Source: Phytophthora colocasiae
Taxonomy: Eukaryota; Oomycota; Peronosporomycetes; Peronosporales; Peronosporaceae
Assembly: GCA_018806915.1 (NCBI GenBank)
Contig: JAGKQI010000091.1
Location: 2,852,001-2,916,000 of the forward strand
Direction of reading: 5' to 3'
Length of the DNA stretch: 64,000 nucleotides
The first letter of the stretch is position 1; every line of letters begins with the position of its first letter. Shown in pieces: positions 43,332-55,337 of the stretch. Both the position numbers and the translations under genes were made by a program. The notes under the pieces were generated by a model. It was not told the DNA's origin. It saw nothing but the letters and a program-made list of their open reading frames with translations, and ran no database searches.

Positions 43332-46300
43332 CTACTCCTCCTCATGCGACTGCATCGCTTGGAAGCGGTTCCTTTTGCTCTGTTCTTGGAGGAACTCATG
43401 CAGTAACGCGCCGCAGTTCAGGTCTGCTTCATCTACCCAGGTAGGGTCCTCGTACCCCTTCCAGAAAACTTGGAATTCTCGTCGGATCCGGCCATACCGA
43501 GTGGGTCGTCCGGTCCGGACGTCCGCGATCCGCTCGACTTCAAACTCGCCGTCTTCCAGATCACGCTCCCAGCTGTCCTCCGGTAACAAGGCTTCGTCGA
43601 AGTCTAAACGATCCGCTTCGTCCACCGTCAGCTGGATCTTCGGTCGGTCTGGGAATGTCCTGACAGGCTTCAACTTGGAGATGTGCACCACCGGAAACAA
43701 GTGGTAGTCTGTACCAACGATTTCCAAGCGAGCTGCATACTCATTCGTCATTTCCGCCACACGGAACGGTCCATGCCACAGGTGAGCCAGTTTCTTGGCG
43801 TACCCTTCCTTGACTCTGTCTAAGAACAGCCACACTTGGGATCCGGCCTCGATGGAGTGTTGAGTCGCCGCCTAGTTCTCGGTCGGCACGATCCGAGATC
43901 GCCTGCTTCAAGCGGTCATTCACCTCAGCCCTGGCCAGTTGGTAGTGTCGCTGGATCTTATACCTCCAGCGTCATGGATCTGTATCTCGACGTCCGGTAT
44001 TCCCCACGGAGAGCGTTGCTTCCAGAGTCGTCTTGGGATCCCAACCGTGTGCGAGGTAGAACGGCGTGTCGCCCCTAGTCCGGTCTTGTGCAGTGTTCAA
44101 AGCAAATGTCAAGCGTTCGGCATACTCGTCCCAATCTCTCTGGTCGGGATCCTGAACATACATCTTGATTGCTCGAGTAATCGTCTGCACCATCCGTTCA
44201 GCCGTGCCGTTCGACTGTGGTCGATAAGCCATAGTGGCTCTCTGGCGCTGGCCTAGGATCCGGTTGAATGCGCGAAAAAAATCCGACATGAACCCAGGTT
44301 CTCGGTCGTGACGGATCACCTGGCTGGCGCCGAAACGACGAAACACACAGATCTCATAGGACTCCGCGATGGCCTGGGCCGTTCGCGAGTTATTCGCATT
44401 GACGATCACATAACCAGTGAAGAGATCCACCCATACCAAGAGTTCAGTGTTCCCTTTCTCGGATCGTGGTAGCGAGGGTATGTGATCCATGGCGATCACT
44501 TGGAACGGGTAGGTGGCTTGAATGTTGCCTGGCGATACACCACGAATGGTGGGTCGCCCCTTGCCTGTCTCGCAGTCCACGCATTCTCCCACAAACCGCT
44601 GTACAGATTTGAAAAGTCCTCTCCAGTAGAAGTGATCCTTGATCCTCTGGTACGTACGGCCGATCCCTTGATGTCCTCCTTCTAGACTGTTGTGATAGTG
44701 GTGCAACAAGTCGGCCTGAAGCGTCTCAGGTATAACCAGTCGTAGCAATCCATCTCGATCGGCTTCGGCCCTTCGTGAAGGTGCGCAATAGAACAACAGC
44801 TCATCCTCGTCCAACTCGAAGTTGTCTGCCAGCAGGCGGCACGTCTTGGCTTCAGCCGCAGTCAGATCCGTCAGCTGTCCCCGCAGGAACGACTTCAGGT
44901 TGAAGATCCATGTCTCTTCGTCCTGGGCTTGTCGGATCCGGTCGATCCTCAACCGTTGCACGGACTCCTCGTCGAGTACTCGGGGTCGCCCTTCTCTGGT
45001 TTGTCTTCGAGTAGCCACTGCACTGATCCGTGGTGTCGGATCCTCGGATCCCGAGGTCAGAATCTCATCCAACCGATTCAAAGTGACGAGATCCTCGTGG
45101 TCCGCCCCTTGGTCGACTGTAATCCCGCTCTCTCGTTGCAATACTGCACTGGCCAAGCTGTCGGCGCTTGCGTTCCACGCTCGCTTCACATGTAGCAGGT
45201 CGTGATCCGGCCAATCCCGAAGCCGCATTAGCGCCTTCTGTCTCAGTAACGTCAGGGCCGGCGCTTTACAGTCGATCTCGCCGCGCATCTGGCGGATCAC
45301 CAGATTCGAATCTCCGCAGATAACAAGTCGCCCCTTAGCCAGATCCTCGAGTAACTCGAAACATAATAGAAGTCCGTTATACTCTGCTTCGTTGACTGTC
45401 AGGTTCTCTGCGTATCGAGATGTTGCTTTAATCACCCTCCATTCAGGTAACTTCCAGACGATCGCGCTGAAGGATCCTCCGCCACGTTTCACCCTGGCGG
45501 ACCCGTCGAAACTAACCACCCACAACTCTTCCTCCGGTCCTACGGTCGGTACTGGCATCTGGATCGCTCTGCGTGGCTCTTTCCTCGGGGCGATGTTTAC
45601 TAGAGCTTGATCCACCTCGGATCTCGGGGTGATACTTGCGGCAAGGGATCCGAGGATCTCGTCCTCCCCTTTCGTGCACTTCGTGATCTCCAAAACCCAA
45701 GGCGATAACAGCGCCGCCCATTGGCCCAACCTTCCTTGTAGTCCGGTAGAACGGAACAACCACCGGAGGGTAGAGTGCCTGGTTAGGACCCGGATCCGTC
45801 GTCCAACCAACATGGAATATCCGAGATCCAGGATCCTTAGCAAGGCCAGCACCTCCTTCTCTACGATCCCATAGTTCACTTCGTTCGGCTTCAGGGATCT
45901 GCTAACGAACATCACCGGCATGTAGATCCCATCGTGATCCTGCGTCAGGGAAGCTGAGATGGCCCACTCACTGGCGTAGACAATCACCACCGGTTGCTTG
46001 TCGGGATCGAAATGCCGAAGCGTAGGAGTCATAGCGATCTTCCTCTTCAGGGCCTCGAAGGCGGCTGAAGCACGGATCCACTTCTCATCCGGATCTCTCG
46101 GGTTCGACGGGTCCTCGGGATCCTTGATCACAGAGTCGGTTGGCTGCAGGATCTTGCGGCTGGACCTCAACTCCGCGAAGTCGACCTCCCTCAGTTCGTA
46201 GAGTACCGACGCGTAGACCGCCATGTCCTCGATGAATCGAGCGTAGTAGTTTAGGCTACCCAGGAAAGATTGCATAGCGCGCAGCGATCTCGGGAACGCA

Positions 46301-49300
46301 AGATCCACCAGCGCTTCTCGGTCCTTCGGATGTGCCTCTAGTCCTTCGCTAGACACTCGGTGTCCCAGGTAATCGACCTTCTTCAGACCCCAGAAACTCT
46401 TGGCCACGCTGATCGACAAGTTCCACTTGTCACAGGCTTCCAGCAGTAAACGCACTCGCTCACACAGGTGATCCCAGGATCCGGCAGTCACTAAGATGTC
46501 GTCGATGTACGATCTTCGTCCAAGTACAGACTGTTCACCATTCCTCTCCGGGATCCCATCTCGGAAGAGATCCAACGCGGATCCGGATCCGGCCGTGGGC
46601 GGGATCCGTAGGAACCCATAGAGGGTGTTGTCCAACAAACGCTGGTAGATCTGCGGGGCATTCTTGAAACCAAACGGCATCCGGTTCCACTCGAACAATC
46701 CAAACGGGGTGATAAATGCCGAGATGGCTCTTGCGCGATCCGTCATGGAGACAACCCAAAAACCACTGGCCATGTCGAGAGAACAGTACCATAACACGGC
46801 GTCGAGATCCTCCAGTAGATCGTTGATGAGAGGCATAGGATATACCATCAACCTCGTCAGGCTATTCACCAACCTGTAGTCGATGCAGAGCCTGATGTCA
46901 ATGCCATTCTTCTTGATGATCACGACAATTGGCGAAGCCCATGGTGACGTTGAGACTTGGATGATCTTCGCTTGCAACAATCCCTTGATCAGATCCGAGA
47001 GCTTCTCGCGATACTGCGGCGCCACCTTACGCACTCGCTGGGCAATGGGCTTCGCGTCTCCCACGTCAATATCGCAGATCGCGCCCACGGCAGGAGGAGG
47101 CAGGGCATTACCCTTCCCAATTAACAAGTGCTTGTATTTCCAGATCTCATTCGCCAATCTTTGGATCTCCTCAGGTGTGTTGGAGGCTGGATCCCCCACT
47201 TGGAGATCCTCGATCTTCACTTCGACCGTCGCCGTCACAACCTCTGGCAACACCGCCATTTCCTTCTCGAGATCCTCCGCGTAGGATCCGCCATTCTCGT
47301 GGACAAACACTCCATCTTCGGCGTGATCTTCTGCGGATCCAGGATCCGGCCGGGCACCAACCTCGAGATCCGGCTGGGACTCAGCCACGAGATCCGGTCG
47401 GGATCCAACCACGAGATCCTTGTCTGAGGCGAACTTGTCATCTCCATGTCCTGACGCCGGTGACGGATCCTCACTTGTCCCCACTCTGGGCCGATCACTG
47501 GCTGTTACATGGCTACCAGGATCCAGCCTTCTTGTGGCCGGATCCGGTCCACGAGCGGCACCTCCCTCGGCAGGTCTTCCGACTTCGCTCCCTGCTTCTA
47601 AGCTGGATCCAACAGCAGGATCACCCTTCGGCGCACCACGTCCAGTTCTCGGATCGTCTTCTGGGGTCTTCGCCGCGTCCACGTACGTCGCCGCCCCTTG
47701 GTCCAGCTCTTCTTGCGCCGTAGCGCCTTGGTCCGGATCCCCTGGCGCCCCTGAGTCTTTAATCTTGCCTTGGCGCGCACCATCATCTTCGTCTTGCGGA
47801 GGCGCATCCGTAGCACCCTTGGTACACGCGTAGATCGCCCTGGGTGTCTTGCAATCGGCGGCGCCCTTCCCGCTGGTCGTCCCCGCCGCTCGCTCGTATT
47901 CGTGTGAATATGAGGGGCTCAGATCCCCACTAAGTGCGGAATCAGACGACCGTTCAGACCTGCCCCGTCCTTGACCCCTGTCGCATACGCGACACCGATC
48001 TTCAACCTGTGTCAGGTTGGGATCCGACTTTGCATGTAGGCGTCGGTGTGGGGCGTGGGGCACCTCATTGGAAAGGTCTTGACCGGGCGCGTCTAATGAG
48101 CGCTCCCCGAGCTCCGGGGCATTCCTGTGGGCTTCAGGGCACTCCGAAAACTTGGATCCGACTGTGCCATCTGAGTGATGGTCACCTGTCTCATGATTAC
48201 GGGGCGACCCTTCGACATCATTGTCCCGGCTCTGCGCAGAGACAGGGCAGCCCTCCGGATCTTCAAGGAGGCGCGTCGACATGAGCCCTTCGGCTTCTAG
48301 GGCTCCGTTTGAGGCATGCGATGGCTCGTTAGACGCGCCTCGCCTCGCGCTGCATGTCCATACCGACCTCAGCAGCGGGGCATTCATATTCGCCCCAGGG
48401 CGCCCCAAAACGTCATCTCCGACTGATTTGTCGGAGTGATGGTCGTCGCCCGTCGCACGGACGTGCTGCCGATCCTCAACGGTGGCGTCCAGTCTCTGGT
48501 CAGAGACAGTACATGTTGCCGGATCTTCAATCAGACAAGCTGAAGAGGATCCGGAGGATCCTTGAGCCTGTGGATCTCGGATCCGGCCGTGTGAGGACGC
48601 CCCTCGATCCGACGAGTCTGGCGCAGCATCCTTTGCGGCCTCTGGTCCAAATCGGACACGGCGGTGCGCTTGGAGCCTAGACGTCGTCGGATCGGATCCG
48701 TCGGACTGGATCCTGTCTCGCCAGTCGACCGTTCCTTCAAGGATCCGGTCCGACGTAGGTGGCGAGCCGGGGCAGGGTGACACGACAGCGGTGTGAACAG
48801 GGCGCTTCAGGATCCCTCTCGGCTCTGCGTACTTCGGCCGATCCACCGCCGGCTCAAGCTCCCAAGGCTCCTTCGGACGCGGTGGCGGCGGGATCTCCGT
48901 CGTGGCGCTCATGGCAAGGTTCTGCCACTCGTTGTAGCGCCGGGATCCGACGGAAATGAAGCCCGGGGTGCGAGGAACGTGATCCCCGGCCAGCCACATG
49001 CCGATCTCCTCATTGTGGTTGAGGGAGACCGCTTTCTCACCGACATTGGTAAGTTGTAGATAGCGGATCTTGCCTGGACCTTGAGCTAACGTTGGTACCC
49101 ATTGCTTGCCTCTGCGTAGCCACAGCTTCTCGTACTCCTTGAGATGGATCCGATCCGGATGCTCGAAGATCTCGCCAGGTTCCAGCCGTATGCCTTCCTG
49201 GAGGAGTAGCGGGCGGGCCCGGCCGCTGAAGATCTGCCGTCGTCCATGGAGGCGCACACGGATCTCGTCATGCAAGCACACGGATCCGTCGCCCAAGTCG

Positions 49301-49677
49301 AGTCGGATCCCGGCTGGTACCATGAAGTCCATACCGAGGATCGCGTCGCAGTCGGGTGGAAGATCCTCGCCGACCCAGACATCGCAGAAGTATACCAAGT
49401 ATCCAGCCAAGGTAACCTTGATCCTTGTTTTGCCTGCTGCAATGTACAGCTGCTCACCAATTCCGAGGCATTCTTGTGTTTGACTAGTGTCGATCTGGGA
49501 TCCAACCTTACGAGCAAAGGCGGCATCGATGATCGACACCTCGGATCCCGAGTCAAGAAGCACGGTGGACTTGGTATTGTTGATCTTGCACGTTGCCTTG
49601 GCCTGCTTGAAGTGTTTGCTGGGGACATGGTACTTCCAGTACCCGCGTGACTCTCCAGGCATGAGATCCAAGGACAT
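43332..49677 (-). pseudogene. Pol of the nested Gypsy element: PR-linker-RT-RH-aRNH-IN-chromodomain
   Basis: A 1,901-aa ORF (49677-43972) followed, after two frame breaks near 43975 and 43870, by a further stretch to 43332. In order: aspartic protease (LLDSGSEVSIID, about 49550), a very long acidic Gly/Asp-rich linker of over 500 residues (about 48900-47250), reverse transcriptase (YCSLDMASGFWV, FITPFGLFEWNRMPFG, active site YIDD near 46505) with an insert just before the YIDD, the usual RNase H (YASEWAISASLTQD), a second cellular-type RNase H with full acidic set (SFDGSARV, NEAEYNGLLL, CGDSNLVI, ADSLASA; about 45520-45150), integrase HHCC and DDE (MDHIPSL, RHDREPGF, PQSNGTAERM), then a chromodomain (FEVERIADVRTG, FQVFWKGYEDPTWVDEADL). 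Frame breaks suggest this copy is inactive or contains sequencing errors. Confidence 0.88.
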
Positions 49678-49839
49678 GGCGATCTCGGATCTCTGGTATT
49701 CATCGTCTGTAGAGCGGAAGCTTGCAACTCTAGCCGTACGTTTCCATGAAGTTCACATGTATTATCCAATAGATCCGTTCGCTTGTTGCTAACTTGATCC
49801 ATGGCCTTCTTGTTCACATATGCATAGATGTAAGACGTT

Positions 49840-49889
49840 GAACGCTCGTCTCGTACCGGATTCAAACCCGGCGAGCGTTCTAGTTTAAC
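49840..49889 (-). promoter_or_regulatory. Candidate -1 frameshift signal at the gag end
   Basis: On the minus strand GTTAAAC (49889-49883) fits the X XXY YYZ slip rule in the gag frame (G TTA AAC), is followed by the TAG stop, and then by a hairpin with perfect 9-bp arms (GAACGCTCG, 49880-49872; CGAGCGTTC, 49848-49840). The spacer is only 2 nt unless the stem base opens. The -1 frame is open from here to 49086, but the protease is read in the remaining frame, so one more frame change before about 49690 is needed in this copy. Confidence 0.4.
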
Positions 49890-52201
49890 ATCTTCTCGGC
49901 AGCTTCTGGAAGCATGTGCTTACTTGGATCGAACCACTGTCGGATGAGGTTGTAGAACTCCTCCATCTGGCACTTGCCGTGATCGTGAAGTTCTCCGCAG
50001 CCGCGACATACGAAGAAGCAGCGATCCGACGGATGACCTCTCTTGCCGCACTTCTGGCAGGTGAGACGCTTCCAGCAGCCAAGATCCGAATGTTTCCTGG
50101 ATCCGCAGTGCGAGCAGCGCTGTCCTTCGTTGGAGAAACGTGGTCGACGATCTTGTGGCACTGGATCCGAGCTGGCTTGGGTTGGATCCGGATCCTTCTT
50201 AGGATCCGAAGTTCCTGTCTTGGTCTCTGTCGATCCGGCTGTCGTCGGGGTAATCGGTCTTTCACTCGAAGCTGCTACGTATGCTCTGCGAAGCTCACCG
50301 TCGGATCCGGAGTCCTCGGAGTCGGATCCCTCCGATTCTACAACTTGCATGGAACGGATCGCACGCGTTGGACCGGTTGGCTGCGGGGCCGTCGTGGTCT
50401 TCGGCCGGAACTTGCTGGATCCCGACGACGGCTTCTTCTGTCTGGATCTCGCGCGATCTCGGGCCCGTAGAACGTCTTCGAGTTGATCCGCGTCCGCAAG
50501 TCGGAGTAATGTCAGTTGGTCTGCCAGATCCGCATCCCCGAGCGTCTCGATGAAGTGTTCGACGTGCTCGCGGCGAGCTTTGGCATCTCCATCCTTGATC
50601 ATCACTCTCGCACGAAGACCTGCTACGTTCAACCGGTACAGGTATTCCAGTGGCGACTCATCGGATCTCTTGCGGGCGTGGTAGTATTGCCACGCCACCG
50701 AGACTCCGAGGCCGCAGTACTGCGTCTGGAAGGCTTTCAGCAGATCACTTCACTTCAGCCTTGTGGATCGACTGAGTTGTCTGTACCAGTTTCGCGCTGG
50801 ACCTATGAGGAGATCTCCGAAGGTAAGGCACTTTTCTTCATCCGATGCTTGATCTCTCGTGAAGGCTGACTTGACTTTACTAATCCATGATCTTGCTCGT
50901 TCCTCGTTGTGCTCCTTGCCCGTGAACTCCTTCAGGTCCGATATCGCAGAAATCCGGATCCGTTGAATTGTGCTGGATCCTGCCGTAACGGATGCAGCAG
51001 TGGTCGTCGCCGTACGCCGGAGAGCCAATCCGTCTAGGTCGTCAGGGTCATACTCCCAGTTCTCGGGGTGTGATCCTACTGACTCCATCTCGACGTCCCG
51101 ATATACAGGATCCGAAGCGCGCGTCGTGGCTCTTGGGACCGTAGTCATCTGCCGCTCCTTCAAGAACTTGTCCATGGCTGATTGGAAGTAGGCTTGCAGT
51201 CCCTTGGTGGATGCATGCGGCGGATCCATGGCACGGGGTTGATCACGCGAGGTGTCCCGCGTTCGCGCTGGCTTGGCATCCGGGACATCAGTTGGCATAC
51301 GGGCTGCCAACATCGCAGCACCTGTAGGGCCGAGTGCCATACGTCGGGGTTCCGACGAGCTGTCGGATCCTGCTTCGGACTCCGCCGAAGCGTATCGCGA
51401 GGATCCTGTCTGGTACTCTGGGGACTGCGCCAGCTTGGACATCGGATCTCGGATCACTCGTCGCTCACCGACGAGGGGCTTCAGTCGGCTGAAGAGCGAG
51501 GCCGCTGCGATACGGATCCTGTCGTGATCCAAGCGGAAAAGGGTATCTCCGTCGAAAGCACCCGCAGCAAAACCCGCTTCCTCGAGCAGGCGTAGGAGAT
51601 CCAAAGCGCAGTCCAAACTGTTCGTAGACTGAGCCGGTGCCGCGATCGGGCCGGTGAGGGATCCAACCAACTGGGGTTGTAGGATCCTCATCACAGGGTC
51701 TTCCCGGAGGAAGTCCTCGAGCGCGATCCGGCGATACGAAGCCTCCAGCTGGGTCGACGACCACTCCGATTTCACCACCGGCTTCTCGTCGACATCAGAT
51801 CCTGGTGCCTTCAGCTTCTTCCGCGCAGTCTTCGTCTTCTTCTTCGACGTTTTACCACCTGAGATCTGCGCGGTGGTGGTGGTGGATGAAGATCCAACAG
51901 CTTTCGCCGCTGAATCCCCACCCGGCGGATCAGAACTCGCGTTCCGATCCGCGGGGGTCCCCGAAGGGACCTGGGGAGGAGGGGGAGGTTTTTCTTCCGA
52001 GTCTGTTGCCAGACTCGCCTCCTTCCTGTCGACAGAGCTCCTCCCAGGGCTCCGTCGATCCGTGGATCTAGCGTTCAGCGGTGCTGACGGCGATCCAACG
52101 ACCGTCGGCACTTCTTCTCCCGGTTCTTCCTTCACTTGTACAGTCTCTTCGGACTCACGGTGATATCCGCCGTCCCCAAAAGATCCGGGCACGCGCACCA
52201 T
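49880..52201 (-). pseudogene. Gag of the nested Gypsy element (one in-frame TGA)
   Basis: From ATG 52201 (MVRVPGSFGDGG) the frame runs 773 codons with a single TGA at 50752-50750, in RLK*SDLLKAF, where Trp is likely. An acidic, Ser/Pro-rich N-terminal half with a KKTKTARKK basic patch is followed by the Gag core (FTGKEHNEERARSWISKVK, YYHARKRSDESPLEYLYRL). Three consecutive zinc knuckles follow: CSHCGSRKHSDLGC, CQKCGKRGHPSDRC and CRGCGELHDHGKC (about 50110-49960). Three are more than usual for Ty3/Gypsy. The start codon overlaps the tRNA primer site. The stop codon TAG (49882-49880) sits between a GTTAAAC heptamer and a strong stem-loop. Either the TGA is a disabling mutation or it is read through. 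Confidence 0.85.
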
Positions 52202-54092
52202 TGTGGTGTAGTGGATCCGCTGGAATGAGCAGGGATCCAACGTTCACACACGGCGCCCAGACACTGACTAACGGAGGGGGTACTCCGATAACCGTGGGGT
52301 TGCTGAGGCTCACCTTGTGTACCCGTCAGTGGGCGGGATCTGCTCTCTCAGGAACGGGAGAGTGTACACAGGCGTGAGGGCTTGAACGTCCTTGGCGGGG
52401 ACTTGGGAGGTTGGACTTGCGTGGGTATTCCTGCACACAGGTCCTGGTTGGGGGATCTTGGTCTTGGACTCGAAGATCTTGTGGATCCTTAGATCCGGGG
52501 TTGCCTTGATGGGTGTGGGGTCCTTTTCCTTTCCTTTACTGTCTTGCTTGCCGCCTCCTGTAGCGGTTGGTCTTGAGGGTGTTGAGAGGTCGAGGGATCC
52601 TGCGGTTAAGCAATCAACACCGTTGGATCCGGGGTCTTCACTAGCGTAAGGTAAGCCGGCCAAATCGGGGATCCGGTCTTAGCTGTAGCTAGGTGTGCGT
52701 CGTTACTTGCAGGAACACTAAGGGGAGGCCAATACGCTATCCTCTTCCCTTGGTGAGCCCTGAGGAAAACCACTTGCGCACTAGAAGGTAAATTCGACTC
52801 TCTGATTTATGGTTATACAGTTCCTCATCTTGTACCCTATCTTTTCATCGCAAATCTCTATCTTGGATCATGCTGGCTCTCCTGCAACTTCTCCACTACG
52901 TCGATGTCTTGGATCGTGAGGATCCGAGCCTGGATCCTAGAATCCAACCTCCGGATCCGAGGATCTTGGATCTGGATCTTGGGATCTTGGATCTTGAGGA
53001 TCCGGCTTCAGGATCCGAGGATCTTAGATCTGGATTTTAGAATCTTGGATCTTGAGGATCCCGGATCCTTGAGTCCTGGATCTGGATCTTGGGATCTTGG
53101 ATCTTGAGGATCCGGCTTCAGGATCCGAGGATCTTGGATCTGGATCTTGGGATCTTGGATCTTGAGGATCCCGGATCCTGAGTCCTGGATCTGGATCTTG
53201 GGATCTTGGATCTTGAGGATCCGGCTTCAGGATCCGAGGATCTTGGATCTGGATCTTGGGATCTTGGATCTTGGATCTGGATCTTGGGATCTTGGATCTT
53301 GTGGATCCCGGATCCTGAGTCTCGGATCCCGGATCTTGGGATCTTGGATCTTGAGGATCCCGGATCCTGAGTCTCGGATCCCGGATCTTGGGATCTTGGA
53401 ACTCAAGGATCCCGGATCCTGGGTCTTGGATCTGGATCTTGGGATCTTGGATCTTGAGGATCCCGGATCCTGAGTCCTGGATCTGGATCTGGATCTTGGG
53501 ATCTTGGATCTTGAGGATCCGGCTTCAGGATCCGAGGATCTTGGATCTGGATCTTGGGATCTTGGATCTTGAGGATCCGGCTTCAGGATCCGAGGATCTT
53601 GGATCTGGATCTTGGGATCTTGGATCTTGAGGATCCGGCTTCAGGATCCGAGGATCTTGGATCTGGATCTTGGGATCTTGGATCTTGAGGATGCCGGATC
53701 CTGAGTCTTGGATCTGGATCTTGGGTCTGAAAGGATCCGCACTTAGGACTTCCGGATCCGCACTTAGGACTGCCGGATCCGCACTTAAGACTGCCGGATC
53801 CGCACTTAAGGACTGCCGGATCCGCACTTAAGACTGCCGGATCCGCACTTAAGACTGCCGGATCCGCACTTAGGATTGCCGGATCCGCACTTAGGACCAC
53901 CGGATCCGCACTTAGAACTGTGGGATCCGAACGTAGGTCAGCTAGGCCAAGTGGGTCCTAACTTAGGGTCCGCCCTAGAATAGGTATCCAGTTCCAGGGA
54001 CCTGTCCTTATCGTAGCACCACTGTCGCACGTCACCCATCATCGTGGTCGTTCTGCGTCGTATCCGGTTTGATTTGAATCCACTTCACCACA
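52202..54092 (-). repeat. 5' LTR (right copy) with expanded tandem arrays
   Basis: 1,891 bp, 158 bp longer than the left copy because the GGATCT array (about 52916-53730) has more units; the GGATCCGCACTTAGG-type array (53731-53935) has about nine. Unique parts are almost identical to the left LTR. Confidence 0.92.
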
Positions 54093-55294
54093 GATATCTA
54101 TATGGAGATCCCAGAGTATTTTGATGATGGTTCTGGCAGAGTATGCAAGCTGCTTAGAAGTCTCTATGGATTAAAGCAAGCACCGATGATTTGGTACCAG
54201 ACACTAGACAAGCATCTGAGAGCGTGTGGATTTAAGCGATGTAAGATGGATGGTGGTGTTTACACTCGTTCAGTGGGAGGTAGTCCAATATTCGTCACGG
54301 TGTACGTGGATGATTTGGTTATCGCAGGAACGGATGAAAATATTGAGCAAGTGATCAGTGAACTTCGAGCTAAGTTTAACTTGAAGGATCTAGGACCTGT
54401 TAATAACCTGTTGCACATGGAAATCGAGTACATGCCAGGACAAGTACTGTGGATGTCTCAACGGGGACACATTGACGAAGTTTTGAAGCGGTTTGGTATG
54501 GAGAACCGCAGGCCTGTTTCGACTCCTCAGACGCTCGGAAACCAGCCCGAGCCGGTGGAAGAAGGCCAAGCTGGAGTGAATGATCCGAACGTTCCGTATC
54601 GGGAGCTTGTAGGATGTTTACAATATTGAGTGCAAGGCAGAGGCCCGAGATTGCAAACGCTGTTCATATGCTGAGCAAATATATGAGCAAGTACACCCGT
54701 GAGCATTACGTGATGGCGAAGAGGGTGCTGCGTTATCTTCAAGGTAATTGTGACTATGGCTTTTTGTGGGAGAAACCTTCCAGCCCGCATTTGCATTTCA
54801 CTGCCTATGCTGACGCTGATCTTGGTGGCGAGAAGGATGATCGTCAGTCGATTACTGGATATGTACTACAAATGAATGGATGTACGTACGCCTACAAGAG
54901 TCACAAACAGTCGATCACCTATAACGACACATGTAGTTCGGAATTTGTTGCCGCTGCTAAGTGCTCGGTGATGATCGTTTGGACACATAACTTGTGTGAA
55001 GAGCTGAAGCTTCGACGTCGTCACCAGACCGTGCTGTACCAAGACAACCGGTCCGCAATAAAGGTGATTAAGTCTACGAAGGGGAACTATAAGGTCAAAG
55101 GTGTGGATCTTAAGTTTCACCGGATTAAGGATCTTTACGAGCGTGGAGATTTCGATATTGTTTACTGTCCTACGAAGGATATGCTGGCGGATACTTTTAC
55201 TAAGCCTCTTGGATCGACGCAGTTCGCGAAATTGCGTGAGCGCTTAAATGTGGTGCCAATGCCGAGGATTGAGTGCAGTGCCAAAGACGCTTAA
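54093..55294 (+). pseudogene. Copia RT C-terminal half and RNase H
   Basis: Resumes exactly at the codon cut by the nested element. It contains LLRSLYGLKQAPMIWYQTL, the RT active site VYVDDLVIAG near 54301-54330, and after a frame break at 54627 the Copia RNase H (YADADLGGEKDDRQSITGY, CSSEFVAAAKC, LYQDNRSAI, DMLADTFTKPL). A purine-rich GAAGTGGAAG lies directly before the 3' LTR and is the likely polypurine tract. Confidence 0.9.
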
Positions 55295-55337
55295 GGTCGA
55301 GTCAGCAGGAGTCAGCCGACGGATCCCGAAGTGGAAG

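Larger units (their letters stand above)
37679..54092 (-). mobile_element. 16.4-kb Ty3/Gypsy element with two RNase H domains and a chromodomain (Chronos-like), nested in Copia
   Basis: LTRs 37679-39411 (1,733 bp) and 52202-54092 (1,891 bp) have inverted ends TGTGGTG and CACCACA; the target duplication is GATA (37675-37678, 54093-54096). Gag-pol is on the minus strand, so the right LTR is the 5' LTR. Non-repetitive LTR parts differ at only about four positions in 700 bp, so it is younger than its Copia host. The primer site TGGTGCGCGTGCC is one base inside the 5' LTR. Removing the element plus one GATA joins the Copia RT in frame. The cellular-type RNase H after the retroviral one, plus a C-terminal chromodomain, is the hallmark I recall for the oomycete Chronos group. 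An opposite-strand gene occupies the 3' third. Confidence 0.93.

Noticed and set aside
47128..49650. Many plus-strand ORFs up to 182 aa opposite pol
   Set aside because: Shadows of the GC-rich, GGATCC-rich pol linker; no start context or domain.
49840..49880. tRNA-like T-arm (CCGGGTTTGAATCCGG on the minus strand)
   Set aside because: A T-arm-like loop inside a 9-bp stem, but no anticodon arm or acceptor; better explained as a stem-loop after the gag stop.
50043..52163. Plus-strand ORFs opposite gag (up to 184 aa)
   Set aside because: Antisense shadows; composition mirrors gag codons.
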